The notes: generated from the sequence alone by a model not told the origin. A stretch of DNA of 64,000 bases from Chitinophagaceae bacterium UBA4411 (GCA_002400415.1 DGQP01000002.1:186001-250000), one strand, 5' to 3'. Numbered from the stretch's first letter, positions 36,550-45,215 are shown. Numbers and translations: made by a program.

Positions 36550-36621
36550 ATCCCTTGTTCAGGGGATACTAAAAACAGGGGTTCAGGGGATTGTTCCCCT
36601 TGCTGATTAATTGAAGTTTTG
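36550..36621 (+). promoter_or_regulatory. Two operator copies and promoter of the 36642 operon (sites H, H')
   Basis: ATCCCTTGTTCAGGGGAT (36550-36567) is a near-perfect palindrome of the island type. A second, weaker copy, ACAGGGGTTCAGGGGAT (36575-36591), has only the right arm conserved. The -7-like box AAGTTTTG (36614-36621) starts 39 bp after the first base of the second copy. Transcription of the divergent kinase at 36484 starts from the same region, but I could not place its box with certainty. Confidence 0.6.
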
Positions 36622-36641
36622 TATCCGTTAAATCAACAGAC

Positions 36642-38324
36642 ATGAAAAAGATTTTTTACCTCTTGTTTATGCTCGCTACAGCTACGATTCAAAACAATGC
36701 CCAATGCTGGCAAAAGATCGCCCCCGGGGGGTCGCATACCCTGGCTATAAAAAATGACGGGACTTTGTGGGCATGGGGAAATAATTTTCATGGGGCTTTA
36801 GGGGATGGCACTTTCACAAACAGAAACACCCCTGTGCAGATTGGAACCGATGTCAATTGGGCAGTTATTTCAGCAAATGAAGAAGTCAATGCCACGCCGA
36901 AACCTAATTTTTCACTGGCCATTAAAACAGATGGCACTTTGTGGGCATGGGGAAATAATAATTATGCCCAACTGGGTATTGGCACACCTGGAAACTATAA
37001 TACTCCCGTACAGGTAGGCACAGATAATAACTGGCTTACTGTTTCTGCCGGAAAGGTGTATTCATTAGGGATCAAAACAGACGGTACTTTATGGGCTTGG
37101 GGTTTTAACCAGAACGGTGAATTGGGGTTAGGTGATTTTACCTCAAGAAATATTCCGGTACAGGTGGGCATAGCCACAAACTGGGCAAATATATCAGCGG
37201 GATTTGAAGCATCGGCTGCCCTTACAACAACCGGAACTATATGGACTGCCGGACGAAATTATGCAGGCCAATTGGGCGATGGTACCAATATAGATAGAAA
37301 TACTTTCTTACAGGTTGGTACTGCAACTGACTGGCAAAAGGTTAGCAATAGTGGTCTGCATATGATAGCCATTAAGTCTAATGGTACCCTTTGGGCATGG
37401 GGTCAGAATAGTCTGGGGCAATTGGGAGATGGCACTTTTACCAATAGTAATGTGCCGCTGCAAATTGGAATCGATAATAACTGGGATACAATCGTTGCTT
37501 CATTTCTGCACTCAGAAGCACTTAAAGCAAATGGCAGCCGCTGGGCCTGGGGTTTTAATGAAAAAGGCGAATATGGAATCGGAACTCTTGACTGGTATAT
37601 AGAACCATTTCAAACAGGCACTGAAACAGACTGGCGAACTATTGCTGCTAAGTCATATACAGCATTTGGAATTAGAACCGGTTCCAATTTATGGGCTTCT
37701 GGCCTGAATGAGAATGGCCAGATTGGTGATGGCACTTTTGTTGACAAATTGAGCCGGGTACAGATATTATGTAACGGTATACTTCCTGTTACCTGGTTGT
37801 ATATTAATGGAAAATGGGAAAATAATACAGCAGTAATAAAATGGGGTACCGCTGCTGAAACAAATACCAAACAGTTTGAATTAGAGCACAGAAATAATAA
37901 CGGCAGTTATTCTAAAATTGGCACTGTTACAGCAGCTGGAAACAGTAATCTGATACAACGCTATGAATTTTTTCACCGCTCACCTGTTGCTGGAAAAAAT
38001 TTTTACCGCATCAAACAAATTGATTTGAATGGAAAGTTCAGTTACTCAGCTGTGGTCGTGATACAGGTGCAAGACCCGGGTTGCTCAGCAGAAATTTATC
38101 CTAATCCCGCACAACATATTGTAACGGTTCGCTTAGCCAAATCCAGTAAAGAAGGAGTGTTGCAAATATATACCCAGTCGGGGCAACTGATACTTCAACA
38201 AAAATTGCCAAACGGCACAACGATGCAACAACTGAATATTTCAGGATTAGCGGCAGGAATTTATACTGTAAGGATCATAACAGACGAGAAAACAGAAACT
38301 ATACAACTGAAAAAAAATTACTGA
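36642..38324 (+). CDS. RCC1-repeat beta-propeller with T9SS C-terminal sorting domain
   Basis: 560 residues, signal peptide MKKIFYLLFMLATATIQNNAQ. Seven RCC1 repeats (patterns such as GTLWAWGNN, LGIGTPGNYNTPVQVG) make a complete propeller (about 30-380). Residues about 385-480 contain a Ig-like segment (LYINGKWENNTAVIKWGTA). The last 75 residues form a type A T9SS sorting domain: AEIYPNPAQHIVTV, then LQIYTQSGQLILQQ and LAAGIYTVRI with a basic final strand. It is the only T9SS-tagged protein in the window, so it should reach the cell surface through the T9SS. It leads a four-gene operon; the next ATG overlaps its stop by one base. Confidence 0.92.
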   Translation: MKKIFYLLFMLATATIQNNAQCWQKIAPGGSHTLAIKNDGTLWAWGNNFHGALGDGTFTNRNTPVQIGTDVNWAVISANEEVNATPKPNFSLAIKTDGTLWAWGNNNYAQLGIGTPGNYNTPVQVGTDNNWLTVSAGKVYSLGIKTDGTLWAWGFNQNGELGLGDFTSRNIPVQVGIATNWANISAGFEASAALTTTGTIWTAGRNYAGQLGDGTNIDRNTFLQVGTATDWQKVSNSGLHMIAIKSNGTLWAWGQNSLGQLGDGTFTNSNVPLQIGIDNNWDTIVASFLHSEALKANGSRWAWGFNEKGEYGIGTLDWYIEPFQTGTETDWRTIAAKSYTAFGIRTGSNLWASGLNENGQIGDGTFVDKLSRVQILCNGILPVTWLYINGKWENNTAVIKWGTAAETNTKQFELEHRNNNGSYSKIGTVTAAGNSNLIQRYEFFHRSPVAGKNFYRIKQIDLNGKFSYSAVVVIQVQDPGCSAEIYPNPAQHIVTVRLAKSSKEGVLQIYTQSGQLILQQKLPNGTTMQQLNISGLAAGIYTVRIITDEKTETIQLKKNY

Positions 38325-39673
38325 TGAAAACCTTCAGCTTAATAGCATTAGCTACAATAATGACCATCTCACCGGCAGCGCAAATAAAAAGAAACTTTGA
38401 TATTTTTTCTTATGATGTCCCTAAAGGCTTTCTTCTAAAAGACAACAGCAGCAAACTCTTTTACGAAAAATCGGAAGGCAAAAATTACTGCCAGCTGTTC
38501 ATATATCCTGCTGTTGCAAGCCAAAGCGATGCAGAAAAAGACTTTGAAACAAACTGGGACTTTTTTGCCCGCAATGCCTCCCAGGGCATCAATAGCCCGG
38601 AGACAAAGGAAAAAGATACTGCTAATAGCTGGCAGGTGATTTTTGGTGCGGCAAAAGGAGCTTTTAACAAAAAAAAGTTTGTACTTACTCTCACTACATT
38701 TACCAAAGACAATATTACCTTTTATGCCGCGGCTGTTTTCAGTGATCAGAAATACCTGCAGGCTGTACAGAATTTTATTTCGAGTATAGAACCGGATACA
38801 GAAAAATATGGAAGAAATAAGAATAATAGCTCTCCTCATGTTTCGCCACCTATCACATCTGTTGCTAACAGAACAAACCACATCACCAGGTCTATCACCA
38901 ATTTTGATGATGGTGGCGTATCTGTAGTTACAGATAATTATGTAAAAGTTACCAAAGACGGCATAGAACTACGCCTGCATTACACAGACAAGGCATTAGA
39001 CGATGCCCGGCCCAATACCCTTGATGCACCGGAATATTACTGGAGTAAATATGTGGAGCCCTATTTTACAGTAAGTAATGTACAAAAGTGGAGTGGTGTG
39101 CAATATCCTGTTATTTATCACCTGCAGGCCAATGCGGTGGAGAAGCAAACCGGTAAAGCTTGTTATGTAGCTATCAAAATTGTGTATAGTGGTGGAGCAA
39201 GGCCCATTGTGGTGATTGCCCCCAATCAAAATAGCTACCAGCAGCAGTTTTCCCATCCCAATGATATAGACCCAATGCTGAATGCCAACCGGTTTGCTGT
39301 AACTGCTGCTGATATTATCGGTACCTGGAAAGGAGGCGGTGGCGGCGGCGTGGAGTATTATAATGTTTATAGTGGGACTTACGCAGGCATGGCTGCTGTA
39401 TCCTCGACAGATGAATTCACATTTAACAGCAACGGCACGTACAGCAGCACCTACCGCACTGCCAGCATGAACAATGGTGGCACACAATTTGGCGGCCAGG
39501 ATTTTAAAGGAAATTTTTCAGTAACCGACTGGACCATTACAGCCACCAATAGATATGGGGGCAAAACGACCACCTATAACGCACAACTTATCGCTGTAAA
39601 AAATGGCTACCTGCTGTATATGTCGGACAAAGACAATCCAGCTATAAACTATACTTTATTTAAAACAAACTAA
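38324..39673 (+). CDS. Secreted paralogue family, member 5
   Basis: 449 residues, signal peptide MKTFSLIALATIMTISPAAQ. Same three-part layout as members 2-4: FDIFSYDVPKGFLL, FETNWDFFARNA, then ITNFDDGGVSVVTDNYVKV with LRLHYTDKA, then DIIGTWKGG, YYNVYSGTYAGM, FKGNFSVTDWTITATNRYGGK and YTLFKTN. It lies 16 kb from the other four, in a different operon, so the family spread within the island. The NGWE..SGY block is missing here (SWQVIFGAAKGAF instead). Confidence 0.75.
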   Translation: MKTFSLIALATIMTISPAAQIKRNFDIFSYDVPKGFLLKDNSSKLFYEKSEGKNYCQLFIYPAVASQSDAEKDFETNWDFFARNASQGINSPETKEKDTANSWQVIFGAAKGAFNKKKFVLTLTTFTKDNITFYAAAVFSDQKYLQAVQNFISSIEPDTEKYGRNKNNSSPHVSPPITSVANRTNHITRSITNFDDGGVSVVTDNYVKVTKDGIELRLHYTDKALDDARPNTLDAPEYYWSKYVEPYFTVSNVQKWSGVQYPVIYHLQANAVEKQTGKACYVAIKIVYSGGARPIVVIAPNQNSYQQQFSHPNDIDPMLNANRFAVTAADIIGTWKGGGGGGVEYYNVYSGTYAGMAAVSSTDEFTFNSNGTYSSTYRTASMNNGGTQFGGQDFKGNFSVTDWTITATNRYGGKTTTYNAQLIAVKNGYLLYMSDKDNPAINYTLFKTN

Positions 39674-39683
39674 GTATCGTAAA

Positions 39684-41513
39684 ATGAAAAATAAAATTAC
39701 ACTGCTCTTCTTTTCAGTAATCTCCGTTGTTTCTTCTGTTAAATCCCAAACTGACTGTAACACCACCGATATTACTAAAGTAGCAGGAAAGTGGGTATGG
39801 CAAAAAAAAGGATATGGAAGTCAGTGGCAACTATGTGAGCCCATACGAAAGGAAATGCAGCGTATTATGCCGGTGGCATTAGACGGGTTGCATGCAACCA
39901 ATAGTATTGCATTCGGAGATACGCCGGCTGTTCCAAACACTCCCGCAGCACCCAAATATTATGAATGCTATTTGATGCTGAAGAAATACGAGTGTTTGAA
40001 AGGATACAATATTCTACAACCCGAAGGAGAGACCGGCTGTTGGGTGTATTTTGTTGTGAACAGCATTTTCCAGGGAGGTGCTTCCTTCCAGGATGGGCTG
40101 CACTTTGGCTATTACCAGAATGAAGGCGGACTGTATGTGGGGGATTTTTACACCGAAAAAGATGCCACCGGAAACAGGATTTTATATGCCAGTACCTTTG
40201 GCAGGCCTGATCAAAAAAGAGGCTATTATTTTTCTGCCAAAGAAAGGCTGCCGCTAAGAAAGATAAGCTGGAAAGAACTGGTACTCTCCTATAAAGTTTT
40301 TACAGAAAAAGAAATGAACGGCAAGCTGAATTATACAAAGGAAGGACTGGCGAAAAATGAAAAAGAACTGAACACCACAAAATATGAGGATACAAAAAAG
40401 TACCTGTTAAATTTAATTGAAGACAGGAAAAAAGAAATAATAAGACTGGAAGCTGATAAAACCTCCCTGGTCAACTGGTACAATAATTTACTACAGCATA
40501 AAAACATAAATGACATTGCCCGGGTAACCCAAACCCGTTTAGAAAAAAAGATAATAGAGCAATTGATTAACAGCAACAATACAGACGGCACCTTTCCGGT
40601 TTGGATAGAGGATATCAGTTTTTTTGACCTGGGTAAACCCAAAGATCAGCCACAGTGTATCTACTTTTCATTTAGAAGACAGGACGACAACATGCCTAAA
40701 AAGAATTTCATGGACCTATTTTTTAGTGCATTCAACATGGATGTGCTGATGAAAATGACAGGTGGCATGGCTGCAAAACCCAATAGTGTGAATAGTATTG
40801 ATGCTTCATTAAAGGAGGCAAAAACAGCAACAAAAGCAAATCAAAGCACTGTTTCAAACTACCTGTACAGTTTTGACAAAAATCCTTTAGGCCTGTTTCC
40901 CTCCGGATGGCAGGGCATGAATAATATAGCAGTTCAACAGTTTGAAAATAACAACTGGCTGGCACTAACTAAAGATGGCTATTGGTACCCCAAACAGTAC
41001 AACAAAGAAATCAAAGATAATTTTAGCCTCTCGTTCGATCTGCGGTGGAATAAGGATATCGCCTATAACAGCGGCAGTTTTACCGTGAGCTTTAACAGCC
41101 TTGCTTACGACAATACGGCCGAAATGTACAAAGCGGAAGGCACTGCCAATACCATGAGCCTTTACGACAGTTATACCGGTGGCTTCAACCGGGTAATGCT
41201 GTGGTTTGATCCCTATGCAAATAATGGCGGTACCCTGACCATCTATTCCTATACCAGGAACGAAAGTATTGTAGCCAGTAAAAAAATTACATTACCGGAT
41301 TTTTACCTTACCAGGAACAACCAACAGGTAAAACTGCTGCGAAAGGGCAATTCACTGATTGTATTTATTAATGACAAAAAAGAAGCTGAAGTTGAAAATA
41401 TTTTCATTCCCCTGGTGCAATACAACCTCTATACCTTCAGCCGCTACAAGGGAAATAACAGCGACAACAAGAATGATGTGTTTTACCTTACTAATATTAA
41501 GACAAACTATTAA
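39684..41513 (+). CDS. Secreted protein of unknown function with C-terminal LamG-like region
   Basis: 609 residues, signal peptide MKNKITLLFFSVISVVSSVKSQ. The N-terminal half is unrecognised (ITKVAGKWVWQKKGYGS, YYECYLMLKKYECLKGYNILQ), with a charged helical segment about 215-290. The last 200 residues look like a concanavalin/LamG-type beta-sandwich: FSLSFDLRWNKDIAYNSG, NGGTLTIYSYTRN, VKLLRKGNSLIVFINDKK and FSRYKGNNSDNKNDVFYLTNI. Carbohydrate binding is plausible but unproven. Ten bases separate it from member 5, 45 from the second metzincin, so all belong to the same operon. Confidence 0.7.
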   Translation: MKNKITLLFFSVISVVSSVKSQTDCNTTDITKVAGKWVWQKKGYGSQWQLCEPIRKEMQRIMPVALDGLHATNSIAFGDTPAVPNTPAAPKYYECYLMLKKYECLKGYNILQPEGETGCWVYFVVNSIFQGGASFQDGLHFGYYQNEGGLYVGDFYTEKDATGNRILYASTFGRPDQKRGYYFSAKERLPLRKISWKELVLSYKVFTEKEMNGKLNYTKEGLAKNEKELNTTKYEDTKKYLLNLIEDRKKEIIRLEADKTSLVNWYNNLLQHKNINDIARVTQTRLEKKIIEQLINSNNTDGTFPVWIEDISFFDLGKPKDQPQCIYFSFRRQDDNMPKKNFMDLFFSAFNMDVLMKMTGGMAAKPNSVNSIDASLKEAKTATKANQSTVSNYLYSFDKNPLGLFPSGWQGMNNIAVQQFENNNWLALTKDGYWYPKQYNKEIKDNFSLSFDLRWNKDIAYNSGSFTVSFNSLAYDNTAEMYKAEGTANTMSLYDSYTGGFNRVMLWFDPYANNGGTLTIYSYTRNESIVASKKITLPDFYLTRNNQQVKLLRKGNSLIVFINDKKEAEVENIFIPLVQYNLYTFSRYKGNNSDNKNDVFYLTNIKTNY

Positions 41514-41558
41514 GTACAAGAAGAGTAATGCCATTGGTGCTCTGCTTAAAAAAACGTT

Positions 41559-43202
41559 ATGAAAAAAATTATAACATACCTGTTTCTCATTGTTAGTTCC
41601 AATCACCTGTTTGCTCAGCAGAATAACCATATGCCGGAAGGAAGATGGGTGGGAACTTATGGCAATACTGAAAAAGAAGGTCCGTATTATTTTTCCTTTG
41701 AATTTTTACCTGGCGGCAAAATAAATGTCGTTAACCAGAATGATAAAATATTGGCAACGGGTACTTTTTCTGCAAAAGAAGATAATATTAAAATTGTGTA
41801 TAAATACGCAAATGACGTTACCCGGTATGCTTGCAGCGGTACGTTAAATAAAGCTCTTAACATACTAAGCGGATCGTGGCAACGGGTGGAGGATGCAGGA
41901 ACAAATAACACTTATAAACAATATGGCAGATGGATCATGTATCCCAAAAAAGATACCCTTTATGTAAAAGGAATTACAAACGATAGCCTTCGCCTTAAGA
42001 AAATCAATGCACTGAAAAATATTTTCGTTTCTGATTCAGCACTCGCACAAACACCAAAGCCTGGCGATATAAAAGGATTTTGTTATGACCCGAGCTATAC
42101 GGAATCGCAATTACCTCCAAGAACCCGTTCAACTATAACAAGATGGAACATTAATGCCGATGGTTCCGTAAGTTCCACCGGGGTAGCCCAACAACCATTG
42201 GCCGCTTTCACTGACAAAATGTGGTCGCCGGGCGATGTCATCACCGTTGGCTTTATACCAGCTAAAAAAGGCTCTCTTTTTCAGCAAAGCAGGGTAAAAT
42301 TGTACACCAAAATATGGGAGAAAGTTGCCAATATACACTTCCAGTTTGTGGAAGACATCCGGCTGGCGCACATTAAAGTAGGTTTTGATACAACAGCTGG
42401 CAACTGGTCATGGCTGGGCCGTGATGTTTTGAGTAATCCGTTAAGTTTACAGACCATGAATTTTGAAAACCTGACTGATAATGCTGAAGAGGTTGAGATC
42501 AGGCGTCTTGTTCTTCATGAGTTTGGGCATGTCCTTGGTTTTATACATGAACACCAGTCGCCAGCTTCGGGTATACTGGACTGGAATTATCCAAACGTGT
42601 ATGCCTATTTTGCTAAACCGCCCATTTCATGGTCAAGGGCAGAGACCGATCAGCAGGTTATTGCAAAATACAACCGTAGTCACACCAATTTTACAACATA
42701 TGACCCCGCTTCCATTATGCATTACAGGATACCTGCTGCCCTCACCTATTCCGGTATTGATGCAAGATTGAATAGCATGCTCTCCCAAATGGATTCTCAG
42801 TATGCGAGACAGGTGTATCCTTTCCCGCCTTCGCCTGCCAATACCACCGGTATCTTAAGAACAGGTGATGACTGTGACGAAATAGATTTCAAAGTAGAAT
42901 ATAATGTGGTGGATACAGGAACGATTGAATTTGTTTTATTGGCGGCCCCAACAATTACCTGGTGGAAAGCTATAGATATCCCGCTAAATGAGATCAGTTA
43001 CAGAAGGCTTGAAATACAAAACGGATCCTCAAACAATGCAATCATTAATACTCCCTTGCTCTTTACCAGCAAATCCATCCTTTTTAATAAGGCTAAAATG
43101 CTTGGCATCCAAACACGGCTCAACTATGGCTGGCCGGTGCTGCCTGCGTTAAAAGGAGGTTGCAGGGTAACACTGACCTGGATAAAAGATAAATGTTCTT
43201 AA
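41559..43202 (+). CDS. Secreted GxWxGTY-domain astacin-type metzincin
   Basis: 547 residues; signal peptide MKKIITYLFLIVSSNHLFAQ. Residues about 27-130 form the small domain GRWVGTYGN, FSFEFLPGGKI, ILATGTFSAKED, CSGTLNKALNILSGSW and GRWIMYPKK, shared with 7676 and 12856. A linker is followed by the protease: HEFGHVLGFIHEHQ with zinc His320, His324, His330 and catalytic Glu321, and Met-turn SIMHYRI. The last 130 residues match the other metzincin (GILRTGDDCDEIDF, ALKGGCRVTLTWIKDKC). It is a paralogue of 32598 that carries the extra N-terminal domain. Last gene of the 36642 operon; fmt starts 48 bp downstream. Confidence 0.92.
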   Translation: MKKIITYLFLIVSSNHLFAQQNNHMPEGRWVGTYGNTEKEGPYYFSFEFLPGGKINVVNQNDKILATGTFSAKEDNIKIVYKYANDVTRYACSGTLNKALNILSGSWQRVEDAGTNNTYKQYGRWIMYPKKDTLYVKGITNDSLRLKKINALKNIFVSDSALAQTPKPGDIKGFCYDPSYTESQLPPRTRSTITRWNINADGSVSSTGVAQQPLAAFTDKMWSPGDVITVGFIPAKKGSLFQQSRVKLYTKIWEKVANIHFQFVEDIRLAHIKVGFDTTAGNWSWLGRDVLSNPLSLQTMNFENLTDNAEEVEIRRLVLHEFGHVLGFIHEHQSPASGILDWNYPNVYAYFAKPPISWSRAETDQQVIAKYNRSHTNFTTYDPASIMHYRIPAALTYSGIDARLNSMLSQMDSQYARQVYPFPPSPANTTGILRTGDDCDEIDFKVEYNVVDTGTIEFVLLAAPTITWWKAIDIPLNEISYRRLEIQNGSSNNAIINTPLLFTSKSILFNKAKMLGIQTRLNYGWPVLPALKGGCRVTLTWIKDKCS

Positions 43203-43241
43203 GTATTGCCAGCCGGGTCTTTTATATTTCTTTACAATATC

Positions 43242-43275
43242 TTCGCAGCGATGAAAGACTTTCAATCGCTGCGAA
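43242..43275. promoter_or_regulatory. Long inverted repeat covering the fmt start codon
   Basis: TTCGCAGCGA (43242-43251) and its reverse complement TCGCTGCGAA (43266-43275) flank an inner partial repeat (TGAAAG/CTTTCA). Together they form a 34-bp near-perfect inverted repeat that contains the ATG at 43251. It could act as an RNA hairpin that hides the start codon or as a DNA operator overlapping the promoter. Confidence 0.6.
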
Positions 43276-44201
43276 TTGTTTTTATGGGTACCCCTGAATT
43301 TGCTGTTGCATCATTAGATGCCCTGGTAAAAGCCGGGTGTACTATTGTGGGAGTGATCACAGCTCCTGATAAACCTGCCGGAAGAGGCATGCAACTGCAG
43401 CAAAGTGCAGTAAAGAAATATGCCGTTGAACATAATTTAACTGTCCTTCAACCCGGGAAGCTGAAGAATCCTGAATTTATTGAAGAATTAAAAGCGCTGC
43501 AAGCCGATCTCCAGGTCGTTGTAGCCTTCCGCATGTTACCAGAAATAGTTTGGAATATGCCACCCATGGGCAGTGTAAATTTACATGGAAGCTTATTGCC
43601 ACAATATCGTGGTGCTGCACCTATAAACTGGGCGGTGATTAATGGTGAAAAAGAAACTGGTGTAACCACTTTCAAACTAAAACATGAAATAGACACCGGT
43701 GATGTTTTATTACAGGAACATTTTCCAATCGGGGAAAATGACACAGCCGGTGAAGTGCATGACAGGATGAAGGAAATTGGAGCTGCTTTATTAGTGAAAA
43801 CAGTTAAGGGGCTTGCTGAAGGAACTTTGCAGGAAAGACCACAGGCGGAAGGCCACAGTCCTCAGAACACCCTGCTGTACCATGCTCCTAAGATACTTAC
43901 AGAGACCTGTAAAATCGATTTTACAAAAACAGCAGGGGAAGTGCATAATCTCATCCGGGGGCTCTCCCCTTTCCCGGGTGCGTTTACCAGCCTGAACGGA
44001 AAGACCCTGAAGATCTACAGAAGTGAAAAGGAATTAACCAATACGGGTATGGCAGCAAGCGAATATAAAACAGATGGTAAAACATATTTAAAATTTGCCT
44101 GCAGCAATGGTTTTGTACTTGTAAAAGAATTGCAATTAGAAGGCAAAAAGAAAATTGCGGTGGAAGAATTCCTGAGAGGATACCGTTTTACTAATAGCTG
44201 A
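43251..44201 (+). CDS. fmt: Methionyl-tRNA formyltransferase
   Basis: 316 residues. Formylates Met on initiator tRNA using 10-formyl-tetrahydrofolate, in the cytoplasm. The formyltransferase fold shows VFMGTPEFAVASL, PDKPAGRG, and the catalytic block HGSLLPQYRGAAPINWAVINGE (Asn/His/Asp mechanism, with Asp in the following EIDTGDVLLQ). The C-terminal domain (about 205-316) is the tRNA-binding barrel (LIRGLSPFPGAF). The start at ATG 43251 follows a TATCTTCG box by five bases and lies inside an inverted repeat. It overlaps the convergent LysM gene by 11 bp. Confidence 0.96.
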   Translation: MKDFQSLRIVFMGTPEFAVASLDALVKAGCTIVGVITAPDKPAGRGMQLQQSAVKKYAVEHNLTVLQPGKLKNPEFIEELKALQADLQVVVAFRMLPEIVWNMPPMGSVNLHGSLLPQYRGAAPINWAVINGEKETGVTTFKLKHEIDTGDVLLQEHFPIGENDTAGEVHDRMKEIGAALLVKTVKGLAEGTLQERPQAEGHSPQNTLLYHAPKILTETCKIDFTKTAGEVHNLIRGLSPFPGAFTSLNGKTLKIYRSEKELTNTGMAASEYKTDGKTYLKFACSNGFVLVKELQLEGKKKIAVEEFLRGYRFTNS

Positions 44202-45162
44202 CCTTTACAATGAATTTGTCCTGCTCAGTTACCTGCAAAGCAGATGCAGCAGCGCTACTGATCCGGATATCAAAGCCTTCATTCTGGCGAATACCGGCCA
44301 TAACACCCAGCACTTTTGCATAGATAACTTTGTTATTAGCCGGGTTCGTGATTTTAACGATTGTTCCCGGTTGCACCGCATCTATCAGTAAGTAATATTT
44401 TGCATCCAGCCAGCCACTGGTTGTTTTGAAGATACCGGAGGTAACAGTAGCCTCTTTTGATACCGGCGTTGTTTTCAGCTGTTGTTCAAAATGATATTTG
44501 AAATACCCGTTTTCTGAAGATGCAGGAATGATCTTCTCTTCCGGTTTGGCAATAACAGGTTCTTCTTTTTTAGGCTCAGGCCGGGGTTCTTCCTTTTTTA
44601 TCTCAGCCACAGGTTCCTGCTTCACGATTTTTTCTACTGGTGCTGTAACGACTACAGGCTTTTCTTTTTCCGGCTCTGTAACCGGTGCAGTCTTACCTTT
44701 TAGTGTTACAGCCGGCATCTCTTTTGACAATAAAAAACCAATTACCAGTTTTGATCCTTTGGGAATATTATCGGCCGTAAGTCTATTCCAGTCACGCAGG
44801 TTTTGCAACAGCACATTGTTGTGCGTATTACTCACCTTCATCAGCCCTTCGTTCTCCCCGGTTCTGTAATAGACCGGTGTGCCGGTGTTTCCCTTTTGTG
44901 TGAAATTAGTATCCGTTAAAGGTATGCGTATTGACTGACCTATCGCCAGCCCTTTGTTCATATCCAGTTTATTATAAGAAGCCAAAGCTTTAGGATGAAC
45001 ATTATACAGGCGCCCTATTGCAAAAAAACTCTCCTTTGCCGCTACTTTGTGCTCAAGGTACAGGCCTTTTTCACTGCTTTTAACCATCAGGTCAGGCTTC
45101 TGGGCCATGGCAAAATGCGCCGTCAGCAACAAGGCCAGAAAAGGGAAAAAAAACTTCTTCAT
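44191..45162 (-). CDS. LysM and double-psi-barrel (RlpA-like) secreted protein
   Basis: 323 residues, signal peptide MKKFFFPFLALLLTAHFAMAQ. LysM at about 34-82 (LEHKVAAKESFFAIGRLYNVH, KGLAIGQSIRIPL). The middle (about 165-225) is low-complexity, rich in Glu, Lys and Pro. The C-terminal 85 residues (SGWLDAKYYLLIDAVQPG, KVLGVMAGIRQNEGFDIRIS) look like a double-psi beta-barrel of the RlpA-like type. It probably binds peptidoglycan in the periplasm, perhaps with lytic activity. The ATG at 45162 begins the signal peptide; an in-frame ATG at 45204 is less likely. Confidence 0.82.
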   Translation of the reverse strand: MKKFFFPFLALLLTAHFAMAQKPDLMVKSSEKGLYLEHKVAAKESFFAIGRLYNVHPKALASYNKLDMNKGLAIGQSIRIPLTDTNFTQKGNTGTPVYYRTGENEGLMKVSNTHNNVLLQNLRDWNRLTADNIPKGSKLVIGFLLSKEMPAVTLKGKTAPVTEPEKEKPVVVTAPVEKIVKQEPVAEIKKEEPRPEPKKEEPVIAKPEEKIIPASSENGYFKYHFEQQLKTTPVSKEATVTSGIFKTTSGWLDAKYYLLIDAVQPGTIVKITNPANNKVIYAKVLGVMAGIRQNEGFDIRISSAAASALQVTEQDKFIVKVSY

Positions 45163-45215
45163 ACTGACAAGATTTGGGCCACAAAGATGCAGAATTTTGC
45201 CCACAGGCCACCCAT

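Noticed and set aside
36700..37780. Regular DNA periodicity across the RCC1 gene
   Set aside because: It reflects the seven protein repeats and not an independent DNA repeat.
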